NCBI GenBank assembly: GCA_036393335.1
Contig: DASWHD010000012.1
Location: 1 to 30,105 of the forward strand
Length of the DNA stretch: 30,105 nucleotides
Direction: 5' to 3'
Source of the DNA: DASWHD01 sp036393335
Lineage (GTDB): Bacteria > CG2-30-53-67 > CG2-30-70-394
The translations under genes were made by a program, and so were the position numbers. Below the pieces are notes generated by a model. That model saw only the letters and a program-made list of their open reading frames with translations, did no database searches and was not told the DNA's origin. This document shows positions 7,632-15,248 of this stretch, piece after piece. The stretch's first letter is position 1. Every line of letters starts with the position of its first letter.

Positions 7632-8531
7632 ATGAAATCGATCTCTGCCGTTTTATCCCGTGTGGTATGCGTGATCCTCGCAGGCGGGCTATTCGCCGGG
7701 CCTGGGCACGCGATCGAGTACAGCGCCCTGTTGCCGGCGGCGGCCATGAGCCCTGCGGAGAGCTCGTTCCTGCAGGCGACCTCGGAGTCGCTCATCGCGC
7801 GCGGCATGGCGCCGGAGCGGATCGAGGAGGTTCTCGCCAAGGGGGTGGAGCGGGGGCTGCCGGCGCGCAGCATCGCGCGCATGCTGTTCGCCGCCGCCGA
7901 CCTCGACATTCCCGGTAGGGTGCCGGCCGTGGTGGAGGTCGACTTGCTGCCGCCGTTCCAGATCACTGCGGAGGACGCGGCGGCGATGGCGCCGGTGCTG
8001 GAGCCGCCGGTGATCGTCGCCGCGATCGCCGTACCGGACTTCCAGGAGGCGCCCAGCCAGGACTTCCGCCAGGGATTCTTTACGACGCCGACGGGGAGAG
8101 AGCGGAAGCACGGGATTCGTAACCGGTTCCAGGACCTGCCGTGTGTGGACATCCACTGGGGCTGGTTTCCTGCGTTGCCGCACTTGCCCATCGTGACGCC
8201 GGACTTGCCCTTTATTCGCACCCCCGCCTATTCGCTGGCGTCGCTGTTCTTCGACAACCTGCCGGACGTGCCGTTGATGGATCTCAAGTTGGGTATCATC
8301 CCCACGCCGGACGTGCCGTTCGTGGACGTCGACATTCTGTTTGCAGACAAGGGTGGCGAGGCATTTGGCCGGCCATGGCCGAGGCCGGACATCCCCTTCG
8401 TCAAGCTGGATCCCCCCTTGGTGGAGCTCAACACTTGGCTCTTCGGCCGTCCCATCCTCACGCCGGACTTCCCGTTCGGCGACCTAAAGACCCCGATCGA
8501 TTCCGTGATCGGCTTTATCAAACGGTTGTAA
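7632..8531 (+). CDS. Secreted protein with repeated P-D-x-P-F motif (second paralogue)
   Basis: This 299-aa protein shares the architecture of its upstream neighbour. It has a signal peptide (cleavage likely after G-H-A at 25-27) and a helical domain with the matching stretch G-M-A-P-E-R-I-E-E-V-L-A-K (58-70) and A-A-A-D-L-D (87-92). A C-terminal repeat region has P-D-[LVIF]-P cores at 190, 211, 226, 252 and 278; the last three are exactly 26 residues apart. The clearest unit reads R-P-x3-P-D-x-P-F-x2-L-x2-P-L-V-E-L. No convincing ribosome binding site precedes the ATG, so translation may depend on the upstream gene 43 bp away. The family and function are unknown to me. Homology to the first paralogue is seen directly in the sequence. 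Confidence 0.82.
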   Translation: MKSISAVLSRVVCVILAGGLFAGPGHAIEYSALLPAAAMSPAESSFLQATSESLIARGMAPERIEEVLAKGVERGLPARSIARMLFAAADLDIPGRVPAVVEVDLLPPFQITAEDAAAMAPVLEPPVIVAAIAVPDFQEAPSQDFRQGFFTTPTGRERKHGIRNRFQDLPCVDIHWGWFPALPHLPIVTPDLPFIRTPAYSLASLFFDNLPDVPLMDLKLGIIPTPDVPFVDVDILFADKGGEAFGRPWPRPDIPFVKLDPPLVELNTWLFGRPILTPDFPFGDLKTPIDSVIGFIKRL

Positions 8532-8608
8532 TGGCAATGACTCTACGTGACATGTTGTCCACGGTTTGGATCCCCGTCTCCGCGTCGGGGACGATGTGGA
8601 GGAGATAC

Positions 8609-10162
8609 ATGAAGGCTTCCGCACCGATCGTCGCCATCGCGCTGGTGGCGCTCTGCATCACCGGAATTAGTCCCGCTGTCGCCCACGCGGCCGAGAAAGA
8701 CCAGGCCGCCGAAGAAGGCCACCCTACCGGAGAAGGGGATAGCCTCACCGCCATGGTTCAAGACCTGGAAGGCGATCACGCCCAGCGGCGCGACGACCTG
8801 AAGGATCCCCACTACCTGAGCGGCGTCTACCATTTCATGAACGGCGACTACGACGCCGCCCTGAACGAGTTCCTCGCAGGCATGGAGACCACGCCGGATA
8901 ATCCCTACCTGCAGTACTCCCTCGGGTACACGTACTACAAGAAGGGCAAGCCAGCCCTGGCGGCGCAGTACTTCAATTCGGCGGTGACCCTGAAGCCCGA
9001 GGAGCCGATCTTTCTCTACATGGCCGGCGTGGCGGAATACGACAACAACGACTTCGACGCCGCCGAAGAGAGCTTCAACCAGACCATTGCGGTGGCTGGA
9101 CCGTCACGCTACTCCGAGTCTGCGCAGAGCTACCTGGGCTTGATCGACCAGCAACGCAAGGCGGTGGCGGTGCGCGAGGTGCGCGACAAGCGTTGGCGCC
9201 TGAAGGCCTACATGGCGGTGGAGTACGACGACAACGTCCTGCTCACCAACGAGACCCTCGTCATCGGCGGTGAGGAGTTGGACGACGACGACATCGTCGT
9301 CAGCCTCTTCCTGTCGGGGGAGTACGACCTCATCCAACGTCCCAACCAGCGCCTCTCAGCGCGCTACGCCTTGGCTCAGACCCTGCACGATACGGTTGAT
9401 GAGTTCGACTACCAACGCCACGCCGTCGAACTCGGCTATCAGTACTACATGCCGCACGAGATCATCCCGACCCTCTTCGGCGTGCGGTACGCGTTCTACT
9501 ACGACCTGCTGGACAGCGACGATTTCCAAACCGCCCACAACGTTTTCGCCACCGCGCAGGTCTTCGAGCCACGCAACCTGTCGACCGTCCTGGAGCTTCA
9601 TTACGCGGACAAGAACTCGGAGGACAACACCTACGACTACCTGGAAGGCGATGAAGAGAGCGTGGACCTGAGCCAGCTCTGGTTCTTCCACAATAAGAAG
9701 GGCTATCTGCAGATCGGCCTGCGCGCGAAACAGGAGGACCTCGAGGACCAGGAGGGCGAGCAGATCTTCTTCGGTCGTACTCGCTTCCTGCGTCTGGTGA
9801 AGGTGGAGAAACGCGACTTCTTCCGCTCCTATTCGTATGACGCCAAGAGCATCTACCTGGCCGCCCACATCCCGATCTATCGCGAGGACACCTTCCTCGA
9901 TCTCGGCGCCGAGTTCATGACCAAGGATTACGACGATGACGACGTCATCTTCCTGAAGGTGGACAAACGATTCCGGAAGACGCGCGAGGACGATCAGCAG
10001 CGCTATTCCGCCGCCGTGACCCACGCCCTGAACGACAAGTTTCAGGTAGGGGTCTCTTACCGGCACATCAACAACGACTCCAACTTCGATGGCAGCGATG
10101 ACGAGCCGGACCGCGAGTATGAGCAGAACATCTACGGTCTCAACCTGACCGGTAGCTTCTAG
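8609..10162 (+). CDS. TPR plus beta-barrel outer-membrane protein
   Basis: The 517-aa protein has a signal peptide (cleavage likely after A-H-A at 25-27). Two to three TPR units follow (about residues 65-175, with G-D-Y-D-A-A-L-N-E-F and G-K-P-A-L-A-A-Q-Y-F-N-S-A). The C-terminal ~330 residues are rich in alternating aromatic/polar strands (W-R-L-K-A-Y-M-A-V-E-Y-D-D-N-V), and the protein ends in phenylalanine, as outer-membrane barrels do. The layout resembles Slam-type (surface lipoprotein assembly modulator) translocons, but I cannot confirm that family. The ATG at 8609 was chosen for its GGAGGAG six bases upstream; earlier in-frame ATGs lack one. It is the third gene after two secreted repeat proteins. 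Its TAG stop is part of the CTAG flanking mobile repeat copy B. Confidence 0.85.
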   Translation: MKASAPIVAIALVALCITGISPAVAHAAEKDQAAEEGHPTGEGDSLTAMVQDLEGDHAQRRDDLKDPHYLSGVYHFMNGDYDAALNEFLAGMETTPDNPYLQYSLGYTYYKKGKPALAAQYFNSAVTLKPEEPIFLYMAGVAEYDNNDFDAAEESFNQTIAVAGPSRYSESAQSYLGLIDQQRKAVAVREVRDKRWRLKAYMAVEYDDNVLLTNETLVIGGEELDDDDIVVSLFLSGEYDLIQRPNQRLSARYALAQTLHDTVDEFDYQRHAVELGYQYYMPHEIIPTLFGVRYAFYYDLLDSDDFQTAHNVFATAQVFEPRNLSTVLELHYADKNSEDNTYDYLEGDEESVDLSQLWFFHNKKGYLQIGLRAKQEDLEDQEGEQIFFGRTRFLRLVKVEKRDFFRSYSYDAKSIYLAAHIPIYREDTFLDLGAEFMTKDYDDDDVIFLKVDKRFRKTREDDQQRYSAAVTHALNDKFQVGVSYRHINNDSNFDGSDDEPDREYEQNIYGLNLTGSF

Positions 10163-10391
10163 CCCGCATTTCTCACCACGGGTCGTCGCGAGACCGTGCA
10201 AACGCGCGTAGATCCTGGCCGGCCCGCGGTAGGAGCCGAATCCCTTCGGCGACCCCGGCCCGCAGGGCCGGCCGCGCCGCAGGCGCGGGTCGCCGGTGCA
10301 ACCGGCTCCTACCCCCTGTCGAGGACGAGGACCCGGACAGGAGATGCGGGCAGTGGCGCGGGCGCAGCAGAGTCGTGGTGAGAAATGCGGG
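10163..10391 (-). mobile_element. Mobile repeat copy B (MITE-like, inverted orientation)
   Basis: A 229-bp non-coding element has perfect 18-bp terminal inverted repeats, CCCGCATTTCTCACCACG at the left (10163-10180) and its complement at the right (10374-10391). It is flanked on both sides by CTAG (10159-10162 and 10392-10395). The left CTAG contains the stop codon of the barrel gene. The interior has a palindrome of GTAGGAGCCG...CGGCTCCTAC type. Relative to copies D and E it is inverted. No transposase is encoded. Confidence 0.85.
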
Positions 10392-10424
10392 CTAGCTCGC
10401 CGCGCGCTGTCGTCCGAGTCATTC

Positions 10425-10463
10425 AGGGGCCATTTCCCTGCCCAGGGAAATGGCCCCTTTTTT
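10425..10463 (+). terminator. Strong intrinsic terminator
   Basis: A perfect 16-bp stem (10425-10440 with 10443-10458) has a two-base gap between its arms and is followed by six T residues (10458-10463). It ends the operon of the two repeat proteins and the TPR-barrel gene, downstream of mobile repeat copy B. Confidence 0.9.
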
Positions 10464-10776
10464 GTGCATCTGGTGGGGGGCGGTCCCCTACCTCCCCATC
10501 GCTGTGTCGCGTCGCCGCATACGCGGCCAGGTCCGCATCGTGTCTGGACAGTGGAGGCTGTACGCCATGCGAGATCGCCGGCGACTGCATGGTCTCCCGT
10601 CGATTCAGCCCGAGAACCCCGGCCTGGTCATGGGTACCCGGAAGTTGAGTGATTTGGTCTGGTCTGTCTTCTGAACGTGTCTTACCATGATGCACCATTT
10701 CGTGGGCAGCGGCGTCGCGTTCGCCACCAATGGCGGTGGGCATGTCGGCGTCCAGAGCCATCATGGAGGTGTCGTC
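10464..10776. other. Intergenic stretch without a recognisable gene
   Basis: About 310 bases lie between the terminator and the next supported start. Open frames here have atypical composition and no ribosome binding site. It presumably holds the promoter of the 10777 gene, but I see no convincing -35/-10 pair. Confidence 0.5.
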
Positions 10777-11190
10777 ATGAGAAGTCAGATCGCACTGGAC
10801 CGTATCGGATTGCATCGGCGGGCCCTTTGCCGCGCCGGGGAGTGTGACGAGTTTGACAGGATGGGCCGGCGTCGCTTCCTGCGCCGCGGCATCATGGCGG
10901 CGCTAGCCCTTCCGGCCCTCGGCGTCGCCGTCGGCGCGCGCCCGGCGTCGGGGTCGAGCCAGACCGCGGTGGTGGTGATCCTCACCGGGGCCGATCCCGA
11001 GGCCGGGGTCGGCGGCTGGATCGACACGGCGGACGGCGGTCAATACGACGCATCGCAAGGGGTCGTGACCATTCCCGGGATGGTGGGCCAGAGCCTCGGC
11101 GCCACGGTCTATCGCGACGATGGCTGCACCCGGTCGATCACCCTCGAGTTTCAGCCCCAGACCACCGTGGTGGAAGTCGGCGGATGTTAG
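10777..11190 (+). CDS. Small secreted protein with twin-arginine signal
   Basis: The 137-aa product carries G-R-R-R-F-L-R-R-G (about residues 30-38) followed by a hydrophobic stretch and a plausible cleavage near G-A-R-P-A-S-G. This is a good Tat-type signal, although it is preceded by an unusually long ~28-residue N-terminal region. The mature part (about 80 aa) is Gly/Val/Thr-rich with no motif that I recognise, and has two cysteines, one at the C-terminus. The ATG at 10777 follows GGAGG with suitable spacing; an alternative start is the ATG at 10861, directly before the twin arginines. It precedes a 77-aa orphan by 48 bp and a FadL-like barrel. It could be a substrate of the TatA/C system encoded at 4865-5954. 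Confidence 0.7.
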   Translation: MRSQIALDRIGLHRRALCRAGECDEFDRMGRRRFLRRGIMAALALPALGVAVGARPASGSSQTAVVVILTGADPEAGVGGWIDTADGGQYDASQGVVTIPGMVGQSLGATVYRDDGCTRSITLEFQPQTTVVEVGGC

Positions 11191-11238
11191 GGGAGAGCGG
11201 TTGCCCGCGATTCCCCAGTCTACGAAGAGGAGTGTTCC

Positions 11239-11472
11239 ATGGCAGTATTAATCGCGGTTATGTACAAGGGCGGGGATCTGATTCCCGGCCAGGTCAAGTT
11301 CAATTCGACGATCCATCCTGCCCCTTACGGATATTCCTCGTATACCTGTACCATTGGTGAGCAGGTATACGTGGATGGCATGCCGAGCGATACGAGCCTT
11401 ACGGCACCGAATGACCCACGCGTTGTGACCGTCAACTACAACATCCACTACACGTATTTTTATTACAGCTAG
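11239..11472 (+). CDS. Orphan 77-aa protein with aromatic C-terminus
   Basis: I do not recognise this protein. A good GAGGAG site lies seven bases before the ATG, which supports it as real. It has no signal peptide or clear transmembrane helix. The C-terminal half is rich in Tyr and Asn, ending Y-N-I-H-Y-T-Y-F-Y-Y-S. Base composition is visibly lower in GC (about half) than the surroundings, and codon choice is correspondingly different, which suggests recent acquisition. It contains a 10-bp inverted repeat (11339-11348/11362-11371). It sits between the Tat-signal protein and the barrel gene in the same direction, so the three may be co-transcribed. Confidence 0.6.
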   Translation: MAVLIAVMYKGGDLIPGQVKFNSTIHPAPYGYSSYTCTIGEQVYVDGMPSDTSLTAPNDPRVVTVNYNIHYTYFYYS

Positions 11473-11541
11473 CGCCACGTAGCCCAGGGGGCTCGTGGAG
11501 GGGGAGACCTTTTGTGGGTCGCCACGGGGGGGGGTAGCGGT

Positions 11542-12975
11542 ATGTGTATCGGCGGGGAGGCTGTGCGGGGTCCCGCCCTGGCTGCGAGCTTGACGTTGGT
11601 GCTGTGGATCACAACCGTGCCGGCGCTGTTGCCATACGCCCAAGCTCAGGCACCTGCCCCCAGCGAGTTCACGGCGCTGCCCCTGCCGGTGGGCTCGGGG
11701 GCCCGGGCCCTCGGGCAGGGGGGCGCCTTCGTCGCGGTGGCGGATGACGCCACCGCCGGCGTGTGGAACCCCGCCGGCCTCAGTCAGCTCGAGCGGCCGG
11801 AGGTCTCCATCGTCGGCACCCACCTCGCCACCCGGCAGCGGTTTGACGATGCGCAGAACGCCGAGGGGCCGGATACCGTCACGAGTGTCGACTTCGGGGC
11901 GGACGAGGGAGAGGCGCGTTTCGATCTCAACTTCCTGAGCGTGACCTACCCCACGAGGGTATGGGGTCGGAACCTGGTCGTCTCCCTCAACTACCACCAG
12001 CGCTACGACTTTCATCAAAGACTGAGGTTTTCCACTGCCTCCACCGTTGCTGGACCATTACCCACCGACGTCAACCAGAAGTTTGACTTCCGTGCCGAGG
12101 GTGGCATCGGGGTGCTCTCCCCGGCGGTCGCGGTGGAGGTCACGCCGCGGCTCTCGCTCGGCCTGGCGGTCAACCTGTTGCGCAATGAGTTCCTTGGCGA
12201 CGATGCCTACACTCAGGACCTGCGATTGGCAACGGAACAGCGGATCGATCTCGGTCTACCACCACCGGTAGGCACGGGTAGCACCAGGTATACGGATCAC
12301 ACCGTGGTCGATTTTTCCGGCACCAGCACGACTCTCGGAGTGATGTGGCGCGCCTGGCAACACCGAGGGTCCGTGCTCACCTTGGCCGCCGCGGTAGAGA
12401 CCCAGTTCACCGCGGACGTCGACCGCGCGACGCGGGTGACCCGGTACGACCAGGTTCAGGACGGCATGCCCATCCCAGACGAGGCAGCAGAAACGAAGAG
12501 TCGCCTGCGGGTCGACTTTCCCCTGTCCGCCACCGTTGGCGCGGCCCTGCGCCTCTCCGACTGCACCACGATCGCCCTGGATCTGGGGTGGACCCAGTGG
12601 AGCGAGTGGGTGCAGGAGGACCAGGAGACCGGGCAAAGGACTCGCCCGATCGGTGGGGCATCTGCCGACGCCGATGTCGACGACCTGTTCACGGCGCGGC
12701 TCGGGATGGAGCACGTCCTCTCGGTGGCGGCCGGCAAGGTACCCCTGCGGGCCGGCCTCTTCTACGACCCGCGTCCCGGCCTGGGCAACGAACAGTCGAT
12801 CTACGGCCTCAGTCTCGGCTCGGGTTTCACGACCCCGCGCTTCAGCCTCGATGCGGCCTACCAGTATCACACCGGCGACGACCTTCTGGGACGCAACATC
12901 AGCGCCAACCTCCTCGATACCTCCTTCGAGGTCGAGGAGCACCTCTTCATCGCCTCGCTGATCACCTATTTCTGA
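11542..12975 (+). CDS. FadL/PorV-like outer-membrane beta-barrel protein
   Basis: The 477-aa protein has an N-terminal signal peptide (hydrophobic stretch ending near Y-A-Q-A-Q-A). It then carries the stretch G-A-R-A-L-G-Q-G-G-A-F-V-A-V-A-D-D-A-T-A and W-N-P-A-G-L, characteristic of the OmpP1/FadL/TodX and PorV-related group. The C-terminus is a terminal beta-strand with a final Phe. FadL-type proteins take hydrophobic compounds across the outer membrane; PorV-type relatives act in secretion, so substrate cannot be assigned. The ATG at 11542 lies behind a G-run. A TTG at 11512 with a better GGAGGGGGAG site is a real alternative and would add ten residues. The gene converges on the lipoprotein gene, whose stop lies only 40 bp away. 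Confidence 0.8.
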   Translation: MCIGGEAVRGPALAASLTLVLWITTVPALLPYAQAQAPAPSEFTALPLPVGSGARALGQGGAFVAVADDATAGVWNPAGLSQLERPEVSIVGTHLATRQRFDDAQNAEGPDTVTSVDFGADEGEARFDLNFLSVTYPTRVWGRNLVVSLNYHQRYDFHQRLRFSTASTVAGPLPTDVNQKFDFRAEGGIGVLSPAVAVEVTPRLSLGLAVNLLRNEFLGDDAYTQDLRLATEQRIDLGLPPPVGTGSTRYTDHTVVDFSGTSTTLGVMWRAWQHRGSVLTLAAAVETQFTADVDRATRVTRYDQVQDGMPIPDEAAETKSRLRVDFPLSATVGAALRLSDCTTIALDLGWTQWSEWVQEDQETGQRTRPIGGASADADVDDLFTARLGMEHVLSVAAGKVPLRAGLFYDPRPGLGNEQSIYGLSLGSGFTTPRFSLDAAYQYHTGDDLLGRNISANLLDTSFEVEEHLFIASLITYF

Positions 12976-13015
12976 TTTCTAAGCGGGGCCGCCGATACCC
13001 TGGCGTCCCGCACCG

Positions 13016-15013
13016 TCATTGGGTGATCACCCGCTGTCCGGCGCGGACTTCCGATCGCCGGCCAGGCTCGACGAGGACCGCCCGGGAGGTGGCGGGGAGG
13101 ACTTGGTCGATCACCGCCGCCGTGACCACGTGACCGTCGCGGCCGAGAGGCTCGCCGGTGGTGGGGTGGTACAGCTCCGGGCCGGGCTCGAAGACCCACA
13201 CGCCCATCTCCTGCTTCACCCGGGTGCTCTCTCCGAGGTCGGTCACGATTGTGGTGCCCTCCCGGTCGGTCACCCAGCCCTCCACCAGGGGAAGGGTGTG
13301 CTCCATGGCCACGGCCAACGCCTCGGCCAGCCCTTGGCTCGCCGTGAGGTCCCGTGCCGGCATGAAGCCGTCGGCTTCCCCCAGGATGTTGCTGGTGGCG
13401 GTGTTGACCAGCCACACCGTTGCCTCGAAGCCTTCGTGGAAGGGAACCACGGCGCCGATCGCCACAATGTCGCTCCCGAGCAGCCGTCCGACCCGCACGG
13501 GGATACGTCTGTCCGCCAGTCCCGCCGCGCAGAGATGGTGCTCGCGTAGCACTGCCGCGAGGGCCGCGCGCTCCGCGAGCCGAAACCGTTGGCGTGCGGT
13601 GAGGACGGGGTAGAGGAAGGCATCCGTGGCCCGGGCGACGACGGCGGTCGAGCGATCGGCGGCGTGCAAAGGCATGCAGGTCAGACGCAGGCGGTCGCCG
13701 ATGTCACGGCCGGGTGTGGGCCGGCGGACGACGGTCAGGCGGCGCTCGATCACATGGCCGGTGTCATCCGCCGCCCGGAGGACCAGCAGGTTGTCGCCCA
13801 GGCTGAGGGGCAGGACCTTGCCGAACATCACCTGCCGGCCGGGGTGCCGCAGGAGAGGCTCGCCGTTGAGGGAGAGGGCGGTGACGACGCCGTCGTCGGT
13901 CACGCTCCCCTGGAGGTAGATGCGGTCGGCGGTGACGGTGTGGATCTCTTCCCAGCCGTAGAGGTCGATCTCGGGGGGGGTGTCGCTGGATCGGGGAGAG
14001 CGGACCAGGCGGCGGGCGGCCGATGCCCATAAGGCCGATGCGGTCGGCCCCGGCTCCCGGCTGGGCAGGCGCACCTGACCCCGGGTCGTGTTCCCCGCAC
14101 CGTCGGTCGCCACCACCTCCACCGTTTCGCCGCTGCCGTGGTAGCGGACGCGTACCGTGAACTCGTCGCCCTGCCAGGCCACCGGGTCACCACCCACGGT
14201 GAGGCTGGCGACCCCCGATCGGTCGGAGACCCGACCGGCGACGAGCAATCCATCCGCCTCTGGCACGACCTCGATGATCGTGACCTCGGGACCGTGGAAG
14301 TCGGCGAGCACCGACACGATCATCTCCGCCGTGTGTCCCACCAGATCGGCGGCGCGCACCGCTACTTGGTTCTCCCCTTCCTGTAGCTCCACGACCCTCT
14401 GAAAGGAGACCCGCGGCTCGCTGAGGGGGATGGGGAAGGGCCGGCCGCCGACCTCGACGGCGGCAACGAAGGTATCGTCCGTGGCACGCCCTGCGATCGG
14501 GAGGCTCGGCTCGCGGGTGACCAGGCCTGCGTGCGGAGTTTCTATCTCTATGGTCGGCGGGGTGTGATCCCCGCCCTCCTGAAGGAGGCGCAGCCGTCTG
14601 GCCCGGTTGAGGAAGTAACGGGCACGCTCGCTGGCCACGTAGCTCAGGGAGCGTTCCAGGAGGGTCTCTGCCTCGCCATACCGGCCGTCGGCGAGGCGCA
14701 CGATGCCGAGCTCCCGGTTCGGAAAGTAGTCGACGTGGTGCATGCCATAGGTACGCGCCTGCCGGCAATCGTCATCGCGCAGGGCGAGGGCCGCCGTGAA
14801 GTCGTGCGCCGCATCCGCACGATAATCACCACGGGCATAGCTGGTGCCGCGCTCGTAGTAGCTCCACCATTGCTGGCGGAAGATGCCCGTGGTCTCGCCA
14901 TACCGCTCACCGTTGCGCACGTACACCGGTGCCGGTGGCACGGCACACGCGGCCGTCAGGAGCAACAGCGCTGCGCCCCATCTCGCCAGGAGAAGGCGGT
15001 CCCTAGCCCGCAT
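13016..15013 (-). CDS. Lipoprotein with Ig-like repeats and a CsgG-like C-terminal domain
   Basis: The 665-aa product has a lipoprotein signal with the lipobox L-T-A-A-C (Cys23). A TPR-like helical region follows (about 50-145), then several beta-sandwich repeats of Ig/Big type (about 150-450, with phrases such as A-A-D-L-V-G-H-T and A-T-D-G-A-G-N-T). The C-terminal region (about 455-665) resembles CsgG/FlgT-like envelope proteins and is laid out like the tail of the neighbouring CHAT protein. It is probably anchored in the outer membrane facing the periplasm. The only good start, ATG at 15013, lies inside the left terminal repeat of mobile element copy C (GGTGAGAAATG), so the element may have replaced the native 5' end. 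It is the last gene of the sigma/anti-sigma/CHAT series. Confidence 0.78.
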   Translation of the reverse strand: MRARDRLLLARWGAALLLLTAACAVPPAPVYVRNGERYGETTGIFRQQWWSYYERGTSYARGDYRADAAHDFTAALALRDDDCRQARTYGMHHVDYFPNRELGIVRLADGRYGEAETLLERSLSYVASERARYFLNRARRLRLLQEGGDHTPPTIEIETPHAGLVTREPSLPIAGRATDDTFVAAVEVGGRPFPIPLSEPRVSFQRVVELQEGENQVAVRAADLVGHTAEMIVSVLADFHGPEVTIIEVVPEADGLLVAGRVSDRSGVASLTVGGDPVAWQGDEFTVRVRYHGSGETVEVVATDGAGNTTRGQVRLPSREPGPTASALWASAARRLVRSPRSSDTPPEIDLYGWEEIHTVTADRIYLQGSVTDDGVVTALSLNGEPLLRHPGRQVMFGKVLPLSLGDNLLVLRAADDTGHVIERRLTVVRRPTPGRDIGDRLRLTCMPLHAADRSTAVVARATDAFLYPVLTARQRFRLAERAALAAVLREHHLCAAGLADRRIPVRVGRLLGSDIVAIGAVVPFHEGFEATVWLVNTATSNILGEADGFMPARDLTASQGLAEALAVAMEHTLPLVEGWVTDREGTTIVTDLGESTRVKQEMGVWVFEPGPELYHPTTGEPLGRDGHVVTAAVIDQVLPATSRAVLVEPGRRSEVRAGQRVITQ

Positions 15014-15248
15014 TTCTCACCGGGGATCGTCGCGAGAGCGCGCGAATGCACATCAATCTTGGTCGGCCCTTGGTAGGAGCCAAATCCCTCCTGGCTACCG
15101 CACAGGCAGGTCGGCGACCCGGCCCGCAGGGCCTGCCGTGCGGATGGCGCGGGTCGCCGCTGCCACCGGCTCCTACCCTCGACGAGGACCCGGCCAGGAG
15201 ATGCGGGCGATTGCGCGGTCGCAGCAGAGGCATGGTAAGAAATACGGG
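15007..15248 (-). mobile_element. Mobile repeat copy C, inserted inside the CHAT operon
   Basis: The 242-bp element runs from CCCGCATTTCTCACC (left, 15007-15021) to a slightly mutated complement (CATGGTAAGAAATACGGG, 15231-15248). It is flanked by CTAG (15003-15006) and CTAC (15249-15252). It has the same orientation as copy B. On the minus strand the right flank gives the stop codon of the CHAT gene (TAG at 15249-15251), and the left end gives the ATG of the lipoprotein gene (15011-15013). Confidence 0.82.

Noticed and set aside
9356..10201. 281-codon minus-strand frame opposite the TPR-barrel gene
   Set aside because: Val/Leu/Glu-rich shadow of the barrel strands, with no ribosome binding site.
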